A DNA stretch of 64,000 nt from Xylona heveae TC161. Taxonomy: Eukaryota > Ascomycota > Xylonomycetes > Xylonales > Xylonaceae. Of this stretch, positions 1-13,194 are shown piece after piece (position 1 is the stretch's first letter; every line of letters starts with the position of its first letter). The notes under the pieces are model-generated. The model had not been told where the DNA came from, ran no database searches, and worked only from the letters and a program-made list of their open reading frames with translations. Location of the stretch: assembly GCF_001619985.1 (NCBI RefSeq), contig NW_017264195.1, forward strand, positions 2,644,767-2,708,766, given 5' to 3'. The position numbers and the translations under genes were made by a program.

Positions 1-201
1 CTGAGGGGTAGAAGAAGGGGGACCAGCGTGAGAGATGGAGGTCAAAGCGATGTACAGGATAGCGGGGGAAGAACTCACAAAGTATGGCTCTGAATCGTCA
101 TACGTGCGACATTCGGAGGAAGATAGTCGTATCTCTAATGGTAATGAGCCGTCCCAGATGGTCTTTTGCAGCAGTTGCAAGTGCTGCTTGGAGTTGGCCA
201 T
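1..201 (-). CDS. atg5: Autophagy protein Atg5, first exon only (cut by window edge)
   Basis: Reading the minus strand, ATG lies at 201..199 and an open exon of 41 codons runs to base 79, where it meets a strong donor GTGAGT (78..73). The peptide contains LQKTIWDGSLPLEI followed by a SECRTYDDSEPYF stretch, the pattern that opens fungal Atg5 proteins (W-x-G-x-(I/L)-PLEI, then S-E-x-R-T-Y-D). Atg5 is conjugated to Atg12, and the conjugate with Atg16 drives lipidation of Atg8 on autophagosome membranes. The remainder of the intron and all further exons lie to the left of base 1, so the lysine that accepts Atg12 cannot be inspected. Identification rests on family memory of a short N-terminal segment. 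Confidence 0.72.
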   Translation of the reverse strand, partial: MANSKQHLQLLQKTIWDGSLPLEIRLSSSECRTYDDSEPYFVSSSPAILYIALTSISHAGPPSSTPQ

Positions 202-958
202 GATGGTGCTGTCCACAGCCACCAATCGGTTTTTGGGTCTCCGTTCACTTGCCGTGGGGTCGCGACCGCTACGGTACAGAGCCCTGGACCCTGCCGAGAC
301 CAAATGACGTGACCTGACATATCATTATGATCCCAATGCAACAAGAAATGATAGATGATTTGCGTCAATATTTGGACTCTATATCCTTGTCATGTAATAC
401 TGTCAATCTTATGTACATTCTAAGAATTAGATGCAGATGATTGCGGAGTAAACTTCCAGGATGACAGACCACGTGGATGGAATCAAAGTATCAAATCATT
501 GTGATCTCGACTACAACACTACCTTCGTACTAACTTACAGAATTCGGTTCGGCTAAATGATTCGCTTCTCCGCATTTTTATGCTGCATTAGTGAAAGAAT
601 TAGTGAAGAATTAGTGCATCTTCACCCGGGCAACAAAATCCTGCCACAGTGATAAACTAAACTACAACTGACTGATTGACGGGATGGCAAAAGTCTCGAC
701 TCTCCATCAGGCCAAAGCCCATCCCTCCATCCTTAACTAAGACTCTAATAATGCCTCCTCCCCTTTCCAAATGAACCGTACTCCCCGGCTCTAACAACTT
801 CCCCTCATTAACCTTCTGCTTTGTCCCACATCTGCTATTTGCTGGTGCGGATTCTCCCTGTTCCCTCGATATCCACTTGGCAGGCCCTAACCATGATCTG
901 AGCCATCCTTTATGACGACGGACACTTAATCAAGGTACACGTCTCCTATATAAACGCC
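202..958. other. Divergent promoter region between atg5 and the 959 gene
   Basis: No convincing coding region. The last 250 bases are pyrimidine-rich, and a TATATAAA-like element sits about 12 bases upstream of the ATG at 959, close enough that it is probably within the leader rather than a true TATA box. Confidence 0.5.
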
Positions 959-1879
959 ATGGAGGTAATGGACATTTGCATGCATGATGTGCCATTCACT
1001 GCCGCAGCTTTCTCTCCTTTCAACAATCCGAACTTGAATAATAGTCGTTCCTGTCAACCTGTCAATCCTCGAAAGCGAGCTGCTGAATCCCCAGAGCCCG
1101 AATCTTATTCTTCGTCGCCCTTACTGGAATCATCACCCACGCCCTCCATCCTCGTCCAAAGCCGCGGACTAGCGGCTTTTAAACGCTCCAAAACGGCTCC
1201 CGAATGTCCCGAAGCGCTCCGACTCATACCGGCTGAGCGAGCGCTTCCGTTTGATCCATCCTCGCTGGATGACGCCGAGGCCGAGTTCGTCTTTAACGGT
1301 AGAAATGTCAAGGGCGATTGGAGCTACTGTAGACATGTACTCGGGACACCGATTCCTCACTGGACCAGCAAGAGCCTGCTGATTCTTTGTGTTGTTGGGT
1401 CGACAGACGTGCACTATAAATTGCTTTGGTACGAAGCCCGAAAGCTTCATAGCCGGCCCGTTCATTTGCGACGTTGATCGCTAACAATGCATTTGAGTGT
1501 CTGTAGTCACGCACAGCCAGAGCTTCTCCGGATAGCGCCGTTTTCGCATTTTGCAGGCATCAGCCATGTACCTCGATCCGACCTGGCGGGCTATTCCGCC
1601 AAAGATTCGTCGGCGATGCTGCCAATTCCCATGATTCGGGCTCGTGGTCCACCGGAACATCATCTGCTCAAACTCGGCCTCTTGCATCCGCTCGGAGGTG
1701 GACAAATTGGCTTGGACGCTGTAGTCGTCGTGGACTCTCGCGGCAGGAGAAGACTGGTTCTGCCCGTCGGCTGGGGAGCCGGAAAATATCTCGACGGATA
1801 TGCTGGATCAAAACTGATTCAAGAGCAATTTCTCACTGCGCTGAAACATGCCATGTCGGCACTGCTTTGGGAAGCGTAA
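959..1879 (+). CDS. Uncharacterised fungal protein, two exons, 280 aa
   Basis: Two open segments in the same frame are separated by a single in-frame TGA. A 78-nt intron (1429..1506; donor GTACGA, branch-like GCTAAC near 1480, acceptor CTGTAG) removes the stop and joins exon 959..1428 to 1507..1879. The N-terminal third (about residues 20-90) is Ser/Pro-rich with basic KRAAESPEPE-type clusters and looks disordered. The middle and C-terminal part (about 105-280) looks folded, with WSYCRHVLGTPIPHW and a GGGQIGLDAVVVVDSRGRRRLVLPVG segment reminiscent of a beta hairpin. I do not recognise the family. Single-gene unit, diverging from atg5. The intron call is the main assumption; a genuine stop would instead make a 172-aa protein. 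Confidence 0.62.
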
Positions 1880-3028
1880 CCATCGATACCCTTGGTCAGG
1901 GCGACGGAGTTCTTAAATACCCCGGTGCTTTTGTAATGTTAAAATCTGTAGTCTATTTTACGTTGGTTTATCTATCGGAGTACTTGGCGATTGTTGCTAG
2001 GTATTTTGAGGTCCCGAGAACAATTAATTGTCAATGTATCCGCTCTCTTGAATTCTAAAAGATATTGAGCAATAACCTTTGTATTATCAAATCATTGTAG
2101 ATGAAGAGTTTAAAATACCTTGAAACAATGATATCGCTTTTTTATTTTTATATTTTTTACAAGATAAAAGGTTCGGCGGAACAAAATAAAAATAAAAATA
2201 AAAACAAAAATTAGGCAAAGCGGAAAGCAATTGTGAATGGATCTAAAAAGAGGCTACGTATTGAAGTTTTCGTGCCCGTGAAATATATCAGAATGCCATA
2301 CGTAGAGGCAACTAATTCTACGCCAACTGAAAGGAGGCGATCAATCCTCTAGGAGATTGTCACCTGCATTCTTTTTTAGCTTTAAGAGCCATCATCATCA
2401 TCATCACGATTATTCTGGTCCAAGTCTAAGACAAATCCAGCTGACACGATTACCGAGGGGAATATTTACATTGAATTTAAGCTTCTTCTTGAGATAACCT
2501 CAAAAAGAAGCAAAGATCGTAATAATGATGCTAGTCGCTAGCGAAAACCTAATCAAACCGTATCTTATCCACTTCAACTAGACTGAAAAAGAGGAAAAGA
2601 AGGCGAGGAACACGTTACTTCGTCTCTGCGTGTCTCTGCATACAAGAAAAAAGGGCCATGCTTTTTGAGTGAGTGAGGGACAAGGTAACGAAAGGAAAGG
2701 GTACCGGGTATCAAACGCGACCCCACGATGCGATAAGGAAAAAAAAAATAATAAAATGGAGAATCCTCGCCACACTACACGTCAAAGCAAGAATGATGAT
2801 GAATGGATCGGCAGTTCAGAAGAGCCAAGAAAACGCCAAAAAGCCCATATGCGAAACAAAAAAAAGGCGCCTTTGCTGATCCAGCAGCAATTGAAATAAC
2901 AATATTCCAAAGAAAAAAGAAATGAAACACATTATTAAGAAACAGAATTAAACGACAGTCCAGGATGTCAGTTCAAAGCATGGGAAACGGATAACCGAGT
3001 GAACCAGCCTCGAATCCGACTGACCTCT
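1880..3028. other. Convergent 3' regions, A-rich, simple repeats
   Basis: Nothing coding is supported. Low-complexity sequence includes an (ATC)n run near 2391-2406 and A-rich AAAAT-type repeats near 2182-2213, typical of untranslated trailers of the two converging genes. Confidence 0.5.
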
Positions 3029-5088
3029 CTAGAGCAAGAGGTAGTCCCATCCATTTTGCTGCATCACGTCCCGCCAGTGGACGCACTGCGCTCCGTTCTC
3101 GGGAGACGCGGCCGCAGACTCGTCTCCACGCCGCCAAACTTCTTGAATTAGTCGGACCATGCGGCCAAAACTTCCAAACGCTGCATGCTCGCCTAGCCGT
3201 TCAACCCGATCTGTAAATGTGCCACGGAAAGGCGAATTGGGTACCGAGAATGAGCCACAGATCAGAAGAGGCCAGACGAGTGACCGATCAAAACCCTCTG
3301 CTCCAGATGGAATGTACTGCAGATAATCGGTGAGGCGAGTGACCAAGTCAGTTGTGCTCTTGGCATTGCGATCAAACGTTGGTATCAGGCTGATGAGATA
3401 AATCCGGGCTGCGAGACAAAAGATGGCAGTCATGTTTCTCGAGAGCTGCTTGGGCCTGATTGCACCAGAGGCCGAGAATGGACTAGTTATTGTGTTAGGT
3501 GCGGGCTCATTGATGCCAATTTGTTCCGCGAGCGCAGAGATATGCTGACAAAGCGTCACGTCGTCCATCATATTTCCGAGCTTCAAGCCCTCAAGGCAAG
3601 CAATTTCCGAAATGAGATACATGACCCGATCTTCGCATCCCATCAATTCGCACAGACCTGTCGAAGAAGCACTAATATGCTTTTCACGATAAGTGTCTGC
3701 GAATATCGGAGCGCGGCCCAGCATGGTGGCACCTAGAATATCAATCCAGGCAGCCAAAGTCATGTTGAACGGAGGCTGAGCGTGCGTGAAACTCAGTTCA
3801 AGCAGGATACGAGGGAGATCGAGCTTCAAGATCAGATTTGACGCGGCTTGGAAATGTTGATGCCATGGTATGTCAGGAAGGCAGTCGTCTGGACGGCCCA
3901 CAGAGCACTGGAAGAAGATCATCCCTAGCGTTGCCTCCAAAATTTGCCTATGGTCTGTATCACGACTCAAAGCCTCACATAGTTCGGAAATTGTCGCGTA
4001 GCGGTGCCGCATAATATCATTGTCAATTTTCTCGCCTTCCATTTGCTCAGTCGCCTTGAGATGCAGAGCAGACACACTGAGACAACAATGTAGATAGCAT
4101 TTGTTTGCTTCCAGAGCGGGAAGAATGACATTTGAACGAGCAGAGCCATGCTGATTGACCTCCAGGATCGGAAAGATCAGACGCAAAACATTTTCGAGAA
4201 AATGGTCAAGCAACGGGCGATCGCAATCCTCGATATCAATGAACGACGACCGAGTGGGGGTCAAGTGACTGTATGGGAAGTCAAAGAAATTAAAGTCAAT
4301 TGGCTCCTCGGCGAAAGCATCTTGTTGCGCCTCGTATATGTCTTCGCACACCCAGTTCTCTCCAGTTGAGTGCGGCTGAAACGGAAGTGAGCCGGCTGGG
4401 TGTTGAAAGGTACTAAACGTCGATACCGATGAATCGCGGCGAGTCGGGATATCATTCACAAACATTTGCCTCTCCGTTTTTACGTCAACCTCGTAGGGCG
4501 GAAAGCCGTGGTAAGGAGCGAAGAGAGGCGGAGGCATTGACGCTGAAAAGCCATCAAAGTGTTCCATCCCCATTCCCTGACCAAATTCGCAATCTAGAGA
4601 AAACTGAGAATCCAGAGATACTGCTCGTGTGCGGGACATAGCATCTGAATACGTATCCGACGATGCGGGCAGGGAGTGGGTGAGGTCTGGGGGCGATTCA
4701 AGCCCACGGGGGCCGACTTGGGTCGATTTTTCGGTTTGCTTGGTGCGCTTGATAATGTTCTTGATGATCTCTTTCTGTTGACGTCTCTGCTCATTGTTGC
4801 TCCACCACATTGGCCGCTTGTATTCGCACCGAAGACCCAAGTGCTTGCATGCTTTGCATGCCGACTTTCCCTCATCGCACTTCTTTCGTCGCAAACGGCA
4901 AGTAAAACATCCTATACAGGTTATGGTCAGGAGGACTATCTTGATAACCTAAAGGTTGCTAATCAAGGCCACTCACCTGTCCGTGAACGGCGATGCATCT
5001 TATTGGTTGGTTTGGGGGTGGAGGTCTTCGAGTTGATCATGGTTGCTGTTGAAGGACGAGAAGTCACACCAGTTGATTTTGTCGCCAT
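3029..5088 (-). CDS. Zn(II)2Cys6 transcription factor, 664 aa
   Basis: Exon 1 is 5088..4977 and exon 2 is 4911..3029, joined over a 65-nt intron with donor GTGAGT and acceptor TATAG. The start is chosen because an in-frame TAA lies four codons upstream of the ATG at 5088. Splicing restores the full binuclear cluster: Cys39, 42, 49, 56, 59 and 66 (C-x2-C-x6-C-x6-C-x2-C-x6-C), preceded by HRRSRTG and followed by a basic linker with NNEQRRQQKEIIKNIIKRTK that may extend as a helix. The C-terminal two thirds look like the helical Fungal_trans_2-type domain and end in WDYLLL. It should bind CGG-containing DNA in the nucleus. The cluster and the MWWSNNE linker recall the Fusarium Ebr1 / S. pombe Moc3 group (hyphal growth and branching) from memory only, so no symbol is given. 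It faces a 5.8-kb gene-free upstream region. Confidence 0.92.
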
Positions 5089-8000
5089 TATGAAGTATTA
5101 GAGTCTAGCTCTGAAAACAGAAAAACAAGGCAAAAAGCAGAGATGGCTGGAGCAAGAGGACGTGAGAAGCTGGCTTGGGCCGAGACCGGATCGCGATTAA
5201 TTATCTGAAGATACAAAAGCCTAGCCAGCTGGCTTTGCAATCTAATCAGGAAAAAGGAAATAAAGGAAGGTGAGCGATGTACACAGTCGGCCGTTGCGCA
5301 AGTTCTCCGTGGCGTCAAAATTTGGAGGCGGGTAGTTTATATGTCAGGAAGTGCTCTAGCAAGAGGAACGACCCGAAGAGCCACCAGGGGTTCTATTTCT
5401 GGTCGCCTTCCGAGCGGCGGCCAGAATGCAAGATCCACGAGACAGTCGACGCCTCCATGCGCTAGTCAGGGAGCACATCCTAGTACCAATGGGCCTCCAA
5501 GGCGGACAGAAGCAAATGTTGTCAGGACATATATTCCCTAATTTGGCAATTCAGCCATTCAGCAATGGAGTCGAAGCTATTTTTGCGCCAACACGGCAGG
5601 TTAGGCCGGCTCCATATTGCTGCACGGTCCATGTCGCACCCCTGCTGCAGCCTGTTCGAGTCCATTTTAAAAAAAGCATCCGTGCTTGCTTGTCCCACAC
5701 TCCTCGACGGCAACGTTTGCTGCCAAAGAAAGACTGGGCCACTTGTAGGGTGTAGCAGGCCTGCAGACCTTACCGCAGGCCATTCCCCGGTAGGTCCTGA
5801 TCGCTATTCGAGCTTTCCCCCCATTCTCTTCTGCATGCTGCTCGCCGCCCCGTGGTCCCATGCAAACCTACTTTCCCAGCATATCCTGGAAGTAGAGTGC
5901 GATACATAGGAACTGGTCGCTTGAATGACCTTGCCAACCATGCGGAACCGAGAGCCTCAATTATGGACGGGACCAGCGCAAGATGACGAGTAGCTACTAG
6001 GCCGTCGTGCCGCACTACCTCGTCCACTCTCTCAGTCATTGTCATCAAATTCGACCGAGCAGAAAAAAATGCCGACACCAATAAGGGAAGATATGATCCC
6101 AGCCATTGAGAGATGCCAAGTGGGTACATGGTTGGTGGTGGAACTGGATGGTATGTCCAAGTACCAACAGTCATTCGCCGGAGCCAGGAAATTGAACAGG
6201 CGATCATCTGATGCATTGCCTTTAGTGTCTTATTCGAGTATTGTTGCCCTATTCCTTCGCTGGCTAAGCTCGATAGTGATCATCGCAAACTTCATCCATT
6301 CGCGCAAAAAGCCAGATGGCGTCGAGATCCAAGACGGTCGAGAGGCGAGGGAGGCCGGTCTATGGAAGAATTGGGAGTAGCTTGACGAGCACAGCATGAG
6401 ATACACATGCTTGAAAGATTATGAATGGCCGCCATGGCCGCAGAAAAAGTAACCTTGAGGCGCTCAAAGTGGCAATGTAGAACGAAGAGTGGACAGATGA
6501 GGTTGAGACTGATGTGCCATAACGCTAGGATCGTGCATGCCAAGCTCCCACATGGGTGCGGGACAAGCGGTTCGGTTGGTTCTCAGCGATCCGTCACTGG
6601 CGTCACTTATGCGAGTTTCAGGGATGACCTGACCATACTGTATCTCCCACGAAAGATTTCTCGGGAGATTGAGGCTTCTGATTCGAGAAGACAGACAGGG
6701 AAAGGCATGTAAACCATACCAGAAAAGGATGAGAGAACATCCCGGTGCAACACACTTATGCTGGTGACAGGAACGGGGACGAAGAGAGCCAGGACCCTTT
6801 GGCCTAACAACGGGTGAAGTGGGTGAGGCTTGCAATGTGCACAGTGCGTCGTGCGGGGTTCCGGACCCACAAAATAGTGAAAATGGTGATGTCTCTCGCA
6901 TCTTAAGCGACCGTCCTAACCAAGATTGGACTTTCTTTTGTCCCTCAGTCCACTAGAATTTGCTCACATTAATCCCTTTTTTCTTAGCCGGGAATAATTG
7001 ATCCATAATTAACTCGGACAGCAAGAATTAATTATCCTTAAACCCAGCAAATTTCCAACTCTTCTGCGTGGTCACACCTTTTTTTCCTGCCTCCTTGCTC
7101 CGTGGCCCCATGCTTCCTTTCCCCCTCGAGGACCCATGTGCCTGTTCTCATGCACCCAACCCCCTCACATCCGACACCAACCTTACTATGAGCAATTTTT
7201 CTATTTGGGGACAATTAGTATAACAGTAATACCCCTAAAATTACCCTTCCTGGGCGCTTAACTTTGATTTTCTTTTCCATTTTTACCTCAAACCATGTCA
7301 CGAGGTCCGATCTCTCATTATCGTCATCTGGATGTTGTCCGCGTTGCCGGCCCCAACGGAGTGGTAAATGACCATCGTCAATCATAATCAATGACGATTT
7401 AACTTTGATATTGTGCTTGGCAAATTTCCTCATTTGGACTCTTGCCCGTGTGTAACAGATAACGCAGCTCCACAAGGTCGTTTGCTTCTAGTTAACCGGA
7501 TCATAAGCTTAGCTAAGGTAAGGTAAGTAAGGTAAGTAACCTGACATATCCAATTCAGTACAGAGGTGTCGAATCAGTTTACGCTCCGCTAGTGCAGCTT
7601 CTTTCTCATGATCTCGTGCTTCCATGTACTGATACTGATACCTGATTCAGGCTTTCAGCAATGCCTGACGTACTCTGTTGGGCAAATCTCATTTACATTG
7701 CTTGCTATCTCAGTACTTCAAGCAGACGAGAAAACAAGCCAACATCTCGCTTGGGTCATCGGGGAGAATGGAAATATTACGATAATCACATAAGACCACC
7801 CCAATGGCCCGGCCCGGTCCGCCGTATGTCACATAATTTTTGAGCGATGCTGATCAACCATAGCAAGATTGCCAGCATAACCTTTTTGACAGGATCTAAG
7901 ACCAAAAAGAGCAGGTGAGAGCGGGCGTTGCGCTAGCGACCGATAAACCTGTGCAACACATACCGCGTCGGTCTCATACAAGCCTACCTAGAGACAAGAT

Positions 8001-10878
8001 CTCACTCTACCTCAGATATAATTTCTACACTAAAGCTTGTACCAAATTTTTACAGAAGAATAACCATTCTGGTCGATGAAAAGTAGGTTATAGATCTTCA
8101 ATAATTGTAAAGAATTGGAGAAAGGGGGTACGCAATGTGCGACGCAATGAAAAAACAAATCTTCTAATGAATTACCCTCGTACAAGCACTGTGATAGTGA
8201 AGCTCCCACGCTCCAGAAGAGCAACATCTTCAAGCTACCTAGAGCTTTAGCTTGGTCGGATTCCCAAGGCGATCACATCATTAGCGAGATGATAGAAGCC
8301 ACGGTCAAGGTATCACAAAGAACTGGTAGGACAAACTACTACAATCGTGGCATTGACGAATGGCACGCTAAGTCATGAAACGATGCAAGTGTCCAGCATC
8401 AGTCTTCGCCTCAAGAAATGGCTTACTATTTCGTTTTGATCAAACCCTGCAACAGCACAAAATCGGCGGAGGTCGGGCATTCAGGTTATACAATGGCTTG
8501 TGAAATTGGCTTTCTCCAGCAACGTAGCTCGGCGTGCAAGATCAATTCGAGCCACGGCCGTGGACAAGAGGAATCCCTTGCGCAATGAGGCTTTCCCTCG
8601 TGGTCCTTTTTCATTGACCGCTGCTCAAATATGCCTGAGAAAAGTTTCTGCATGTCTGACTTGGCTGAAGCATTAGCCAGCTATATCGATAAGCCTCCTA
8701 CAAGCAGAGAGTTCGCAACAGCGTTTCAGTTTACTCGAACACCCCGAGTCGCTTGTGCTGGCCACAGTCTCCATTCCCTGCACGTCTGTTGCTCACTCTC
8801 TGCCGGCAAAAACCACAAAGTGGAACGTGCATCATTGGTATTGATTGGGATTATCCTTGGCGAAATCCATCTGTACGTATCTATGGCCCCCGCTAGCTTC
8901 TGCAATAATGATGCTTGTCTGAACTGTATCTGGGTAACATCCAAAGACAGCAATTGTTCGGCCAACGCCGAAGTTAAGAGTGGTGTGAGCGGGGTTCAGT
9001 AGTTAGCGAGGCCCACCATGGGAGTCTCCCATGGCGACCAAGGTATCTTGAGATGCTTCACTGTACGGTTACTTTCTTGATGAGATGCCACATTTAGGAT
9101 TCTTCAGCTAACAAAGTTGAACGATTACAGTCCCTGTCCTGTCACATCTTCATCTCGCGATCAAGATTCTGCGCCACTTGAAGAAGAAATTAAGAGACGA
9201 TTTGTTTCTGTGTCGTCGGACAAATTACACGGCGAAGAAACTTTGCGAATAGTACCTTGAGTCACCTCCAGCTGTGTCTTAGTTCTTCTGTTGGTGGTTG
9301 GGAAATGTGATTGAGAAGCCGAAAAAACTCTTCATCTTCGTATTCTCTTCCAGAATCATGGAAATGCAATTGATTGGAAATCTGCAGAAGATGGCACATT
9401 GAGCACCGACATTACAGCAAGCCACCAGGAGGGCCCTGTCGATCAACGCTCGTCCAGTCAAAAGTAGATTTGATGTCTTGAACCTCGACTGCTGAGTCGA
9501 GCTACGACAAGATGTCTTAACCTGACACTTGATGTGACTGTCTGATTCGGGTACTCTAACGTACCGTCTACTCTGCCTAAGACACTGGGGAGACAACGGC
9601 AGACAGGACGTTACGAAAAGTTTACTTTTTCCTCCTGTAACACTTGGGGTTCAACCTTTGGTCGACAGAATATACGTGCATTCTACTTGGGCAACACATA
9701 AGAGACAATTCATCTATGTGGGCTTGCAGATGAGTGAGGGGAAAAGATAGCTCTTTGCATGGTGGAAGCGTGGAGCGAATTGCTCTTCAGTCGGCGTGTG
9801 ACACGAGGGCGACGAAAAGAAGTCAAAAAATGGTTTGTCGAACAGACGATGGCATGCACGCACAAACAGCAACGAGGGCCATCTCGTCTCGTCCCGTCGT
9901 CGAGCCGAAAGGCCCGCCCGTGTCGGACCGTAAGCTAATCGAGACGGACCCTCTCACTAAAAGATCAGTGCCAAAAAGTCAAAAGAAGTACTAAATATCG
10001 GAGTAGCTACTAGTAGACCCATAATGTGATGCCAAAAGAGACAGGTTGTGATGACATGAGCTGAGGCGTTGCGCGGCCGTTATAGCACAGAGCCCATTCA
10101 TCAGGATACTGTCGCCTTACTCGTTGAGGCCATTTTTGCTTAACTTAGCTCACAAAAGACCTTCTGATCACTTTGATGCCAAATTGGGCAAGAGAGAAAA
10201 TGAAGCAATACATCTGTCCAGCCTATCATCGTCCTAGGCCACTATGGGCGCCAACGCGAGGTATCGCACCATCCCCCCCGGCCTCAGAATGCAGTCACAG
10301 CCCTGACCAGACCAATGGGCTCCCACGCCTTTGTCGCATCCATGCTGACCTCCTCATTATCACTGCTAATTTCCCGCGTGGGATTGGCTGACGGGCTTGA
10401 CCACCTGCACATTCCTTCTGCACCTGGCGGCACACGCTTCTCGAGGCAATCCCGTCTGAACGATTCCTAGCCATTGCTACATGTCGACGCCTGTCGACCG
10501 AGACCTGGACGCGAACCAACCGCCGGGTCGGGCGCCTCAGAAGCCTCATCACCGTCTCATGCATATGGCGGTCACAGCACGGCCGCCCTCGAAACCATTC
10601 GGGCGTGATGCGGGCTCCTGTGCGCTTCGTCCCTCGGACGGCCCGAGAAGGCATCATCACCTTATACTTAAGAACATTGATGCACCCCACGCCCGAAGGG
10701 TCGTGTCTCCCTAGTCCCATTCATTTCCTTTTTGCTCCCGTGTATTTCTTTCCTTGCAACTTTCTACGGTGACTGTCGGTCTCTAAATATTAGATTAAGA
10801 GAAAAAACAAAAAGGGTTAAGAGAGAATTACATTTGATTTGTTTGAATTGATAGAACGGCACATACGACCATCTCGCG
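5089..10878. other. 5.8-kb gene-free interval between divergent genes
   Basis: Longest open frames on either strand are about 140 codons, overlap one another, and show no recognisable domain, codon pattern or splice-supported extension. Visible small structures: palindrome AGCCAGCTGGCT at 5223-5234, an AGGTA-type tandem run near 7514-7540, and a 19-bp palindrome at 9016-9034. The segment probably holds the regulatory regions and long 5' leaders of the regulator (minus) and the SAM/PH gene (plus), possibly also non-coding transcripts. An unrecognised multi-exon gene cannot be excluded by eye. Confidence 0.55.
9016..9034. repeat. 19-bp palindrome with 1-base centre
   Basis: CCATGGGAG and CTCCCATGG are perfect reverse complements around a central T. 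It lies alone inside the large gene-free interval. It could be a binding site for a dimeric protein or simply chance. Confidence 0.45.
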
Positions 10879-13194
10879 ATGGCGGATATCATCATGGTAA
10901 ATCTCTCATGCATAGCATTTAATGATTCGGGATATGCTGACATTCGCCTCAACAGGCTGGGCCAGCTTTGGACTTCCAGGATGGATTGGGAATGTACCAA
11001 AAAGGTTTCAAGCAGCCATTTTTCGGTCTTCATGCGCCGGCGCCTAGACCGTTATCCGAAGCTACGGAAATATATGATACTGAGTTCGAAGACGACTTCA
11101 GTGATACAGAGATGACATCCTCGAGACGGAGTATGGAATCTGTAAGGACTTAGGGACAAAGATGACTCCATGTGCGAGCGCTGACCTGATTTATAGTTTG
11201 ACAAGAAGAGTGACACGACAGTATCAAGCTTTGACGAAGTTACGACACCAAAATCAAATCATTTCAACAGTTATGGATTTCCTGCAGTTGAGTCGAAGCC
11301 GGTGGAAGGTCCGAAAGGGCCACATCTGTTCCGATTCTCACAGACTGCGCCAAAAGAATACCTGGATATGTCCATGTCCTTGTCACCCATTGTGAACTTA
11401 CAAGAAGCATCACAAAAGCCGGAGCCTACCCGGTCCCCTCAATCGGCCGTATCTCCCCGGTTCAGCTCTCTCCCAAGAGCCGTCGCCCAGCTTGAGCCTG
11501 TAGAAGTTCGGAGGTGGACACCGCAACAAGTGGCGTCTTGGATGTATGGCTTGGGTTTTGAGGAATCTGTCGTTGACAAGTTTGAGCGAAACGACATCTC
11601 GGGCGCCATCTTGGTTGACCTTCAGTTTGAGGACCTCAAGGAGCTAGACATTCAGTCCTTTGGAAAGCGCCACCGCTTGTGGAACGAGATTCATCATCTT
11701 CGTGGCAACGCTGGCCCCGCTCCCAATGTGGTTGCTGCAACTGACATCGAACGCCCTGCAACTTCTTCAAGTAGTAGAGGCTCACCGCAGCCTCTTCGAT
11801 CACAGACATGCCCTCCACATGAAGACATGGAGCATCCAGTCTCGCCAGCTTCAGCTCGCCGGCGAATGCGAAAGCCGCGACAGTCAGAAATCGACGATAT
11901 AATCTCTCCAGCCGAGTCTGTTTCCATAGTTGCAATTGAGCAAATTTTGCCTAGGCCTCACAAGTGTTCAAAGGGTGAGAATTGCTCCAAATGGAGAAAA
12001 CAGCAGCGCCAGCTGGCACGCATTGGCGAAGCTGTTCCTCTAAGCTCGGACAAGGACGGACGCTTTGTCCTAGCTCATGAACCGCCCACTCCTGCCAGCA
12101 TAGAAACGAGTTTTCGACCGACTTCCGACGTCGTGCCGTCAGTGGTGGCCTCGTCAGATGTGCTCGGTCCCAGTCAATATCCGCAATTCCGTCTCCAAGA
12201 GGAGCGGCTGCGCGTGATTGAAACTCGCGACCCGCAGGAAAATGTCAAGCAATTCCTGAACTTTCAGCACATCAATGCCCCTCCACCACCAGAGGAGCCT
12301 TCTACTCCTCCTCTCGAACTGTTCCCACCATTGCACCCGCCAGAGAATACTCCTGGCGCGCATGAGTATCTCCGAAGTCTCCCCAAATTGTCAATACCTC
12401 TCACAAGATCAGCAAGCACCTCTCCTCAGAGGCCATATCACTATCCTACAAACAGTTACTCGCCGCTCCGCACCATTGTTCCTTCTGATCGCCATGGCAC
12501 ACCATTCTCCGAGATGGATGTCCCGGTGACTGCAGTCCCAATTGGCCCAATCGCTCGGGACATTTCTCAATCGGTGCCTCCAAACATGCAATTTGGCAAC
12601 CGGGAACGTGACAATTCGTCCCGAGCATCATCTCGCAGCGAGAATCGCCGGCCAAGCTTTGCGCTGGAGCGGATCAAGGAGAATGTGCTCAGCCCCGTTG
12701 ATCAGCCAGAGGAGATGCCAGCGCACGCCCATCATAGTTATAACAGCAGCATTAGCCATGCCGGATGGATGAAGAAGCGCAAGACCAAGTTCCTCCGCCA
12801 CGAGTGGCAAGAGAATCACTACAAGCTCGAGGGCACCAAGCTGGCCATGCACAAGGACGAGCAAACCATTGACGCTCTCGAGTACATTGACGTGGACGAC
12901 TACGCCATTGCCTGCTCGTCTCTGGCGTCCAACAAGCTCGGCGCGGCGCTCAAGTCGCTCAAGCTTTCGGGTTCTGGAAAGAAGAAGGACGCAGACATTA
13001 GTGCCTTTGCCTTTCAGCTCATCCCATCGATCGACAAGAAGGGCGTGCGGGCCGCCGCTCTAGGCAAGACGCATCATTTTGCAGTCAAGTCGCGAGAGGA
13101 GCGGATCGACTGGATGCGCGAACTCATGCTTGCCAAAGCCCTCAAGCAAAAGGGTGACGGTTACGAAGTTAACGTCAATGGAAACAAGATCTAG
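10879..13194 (+). CDS. SAM and PH domain protein (Boi/Pob1-like), 733 aa
   Basis: Three exons: 10879..10896 (six codons), 10956..11141 and 11197..13194, with GT..AG introns of 59 and 55 nt (acceptors CAACAG and TTATAG). Joined frames stay open across both junctions. A SAM domain lies at about residues 174-237 (RRWTPQQVASWMYGLGFEE through KELDIQSFGKRHRLWNEI). A PH domain lies at about 589-713, beginning HAGWMKKRKTKFLRHEWQ with the helix ERIDWMRELMLAKALKQ at its end. Between them is a long Ser/Pro-rich, probably disordered region with polyproline patches. This arrangement matches fungal Boi/Pob1-type scaffolds that link phosphoinositides, Cdc42 signalling and exocytosis at growing tips; the SH3 domain of yeast Boi proteins is not visible here. 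Function is inferred from domain content. Confidence 0.9.

Noticed and set aside
5770-6901. Two minus-strand frames of about 145 codons (5770-6216 and 6464-6901)
   Set aside because: No motif, no splice-supported extension, overlapped by equally long frames on the other strand.
8631-9002. 123-codon plus-strand frame
   Set aside because: No recognisable features and a competing frame on the opposite strand; treated as chance.
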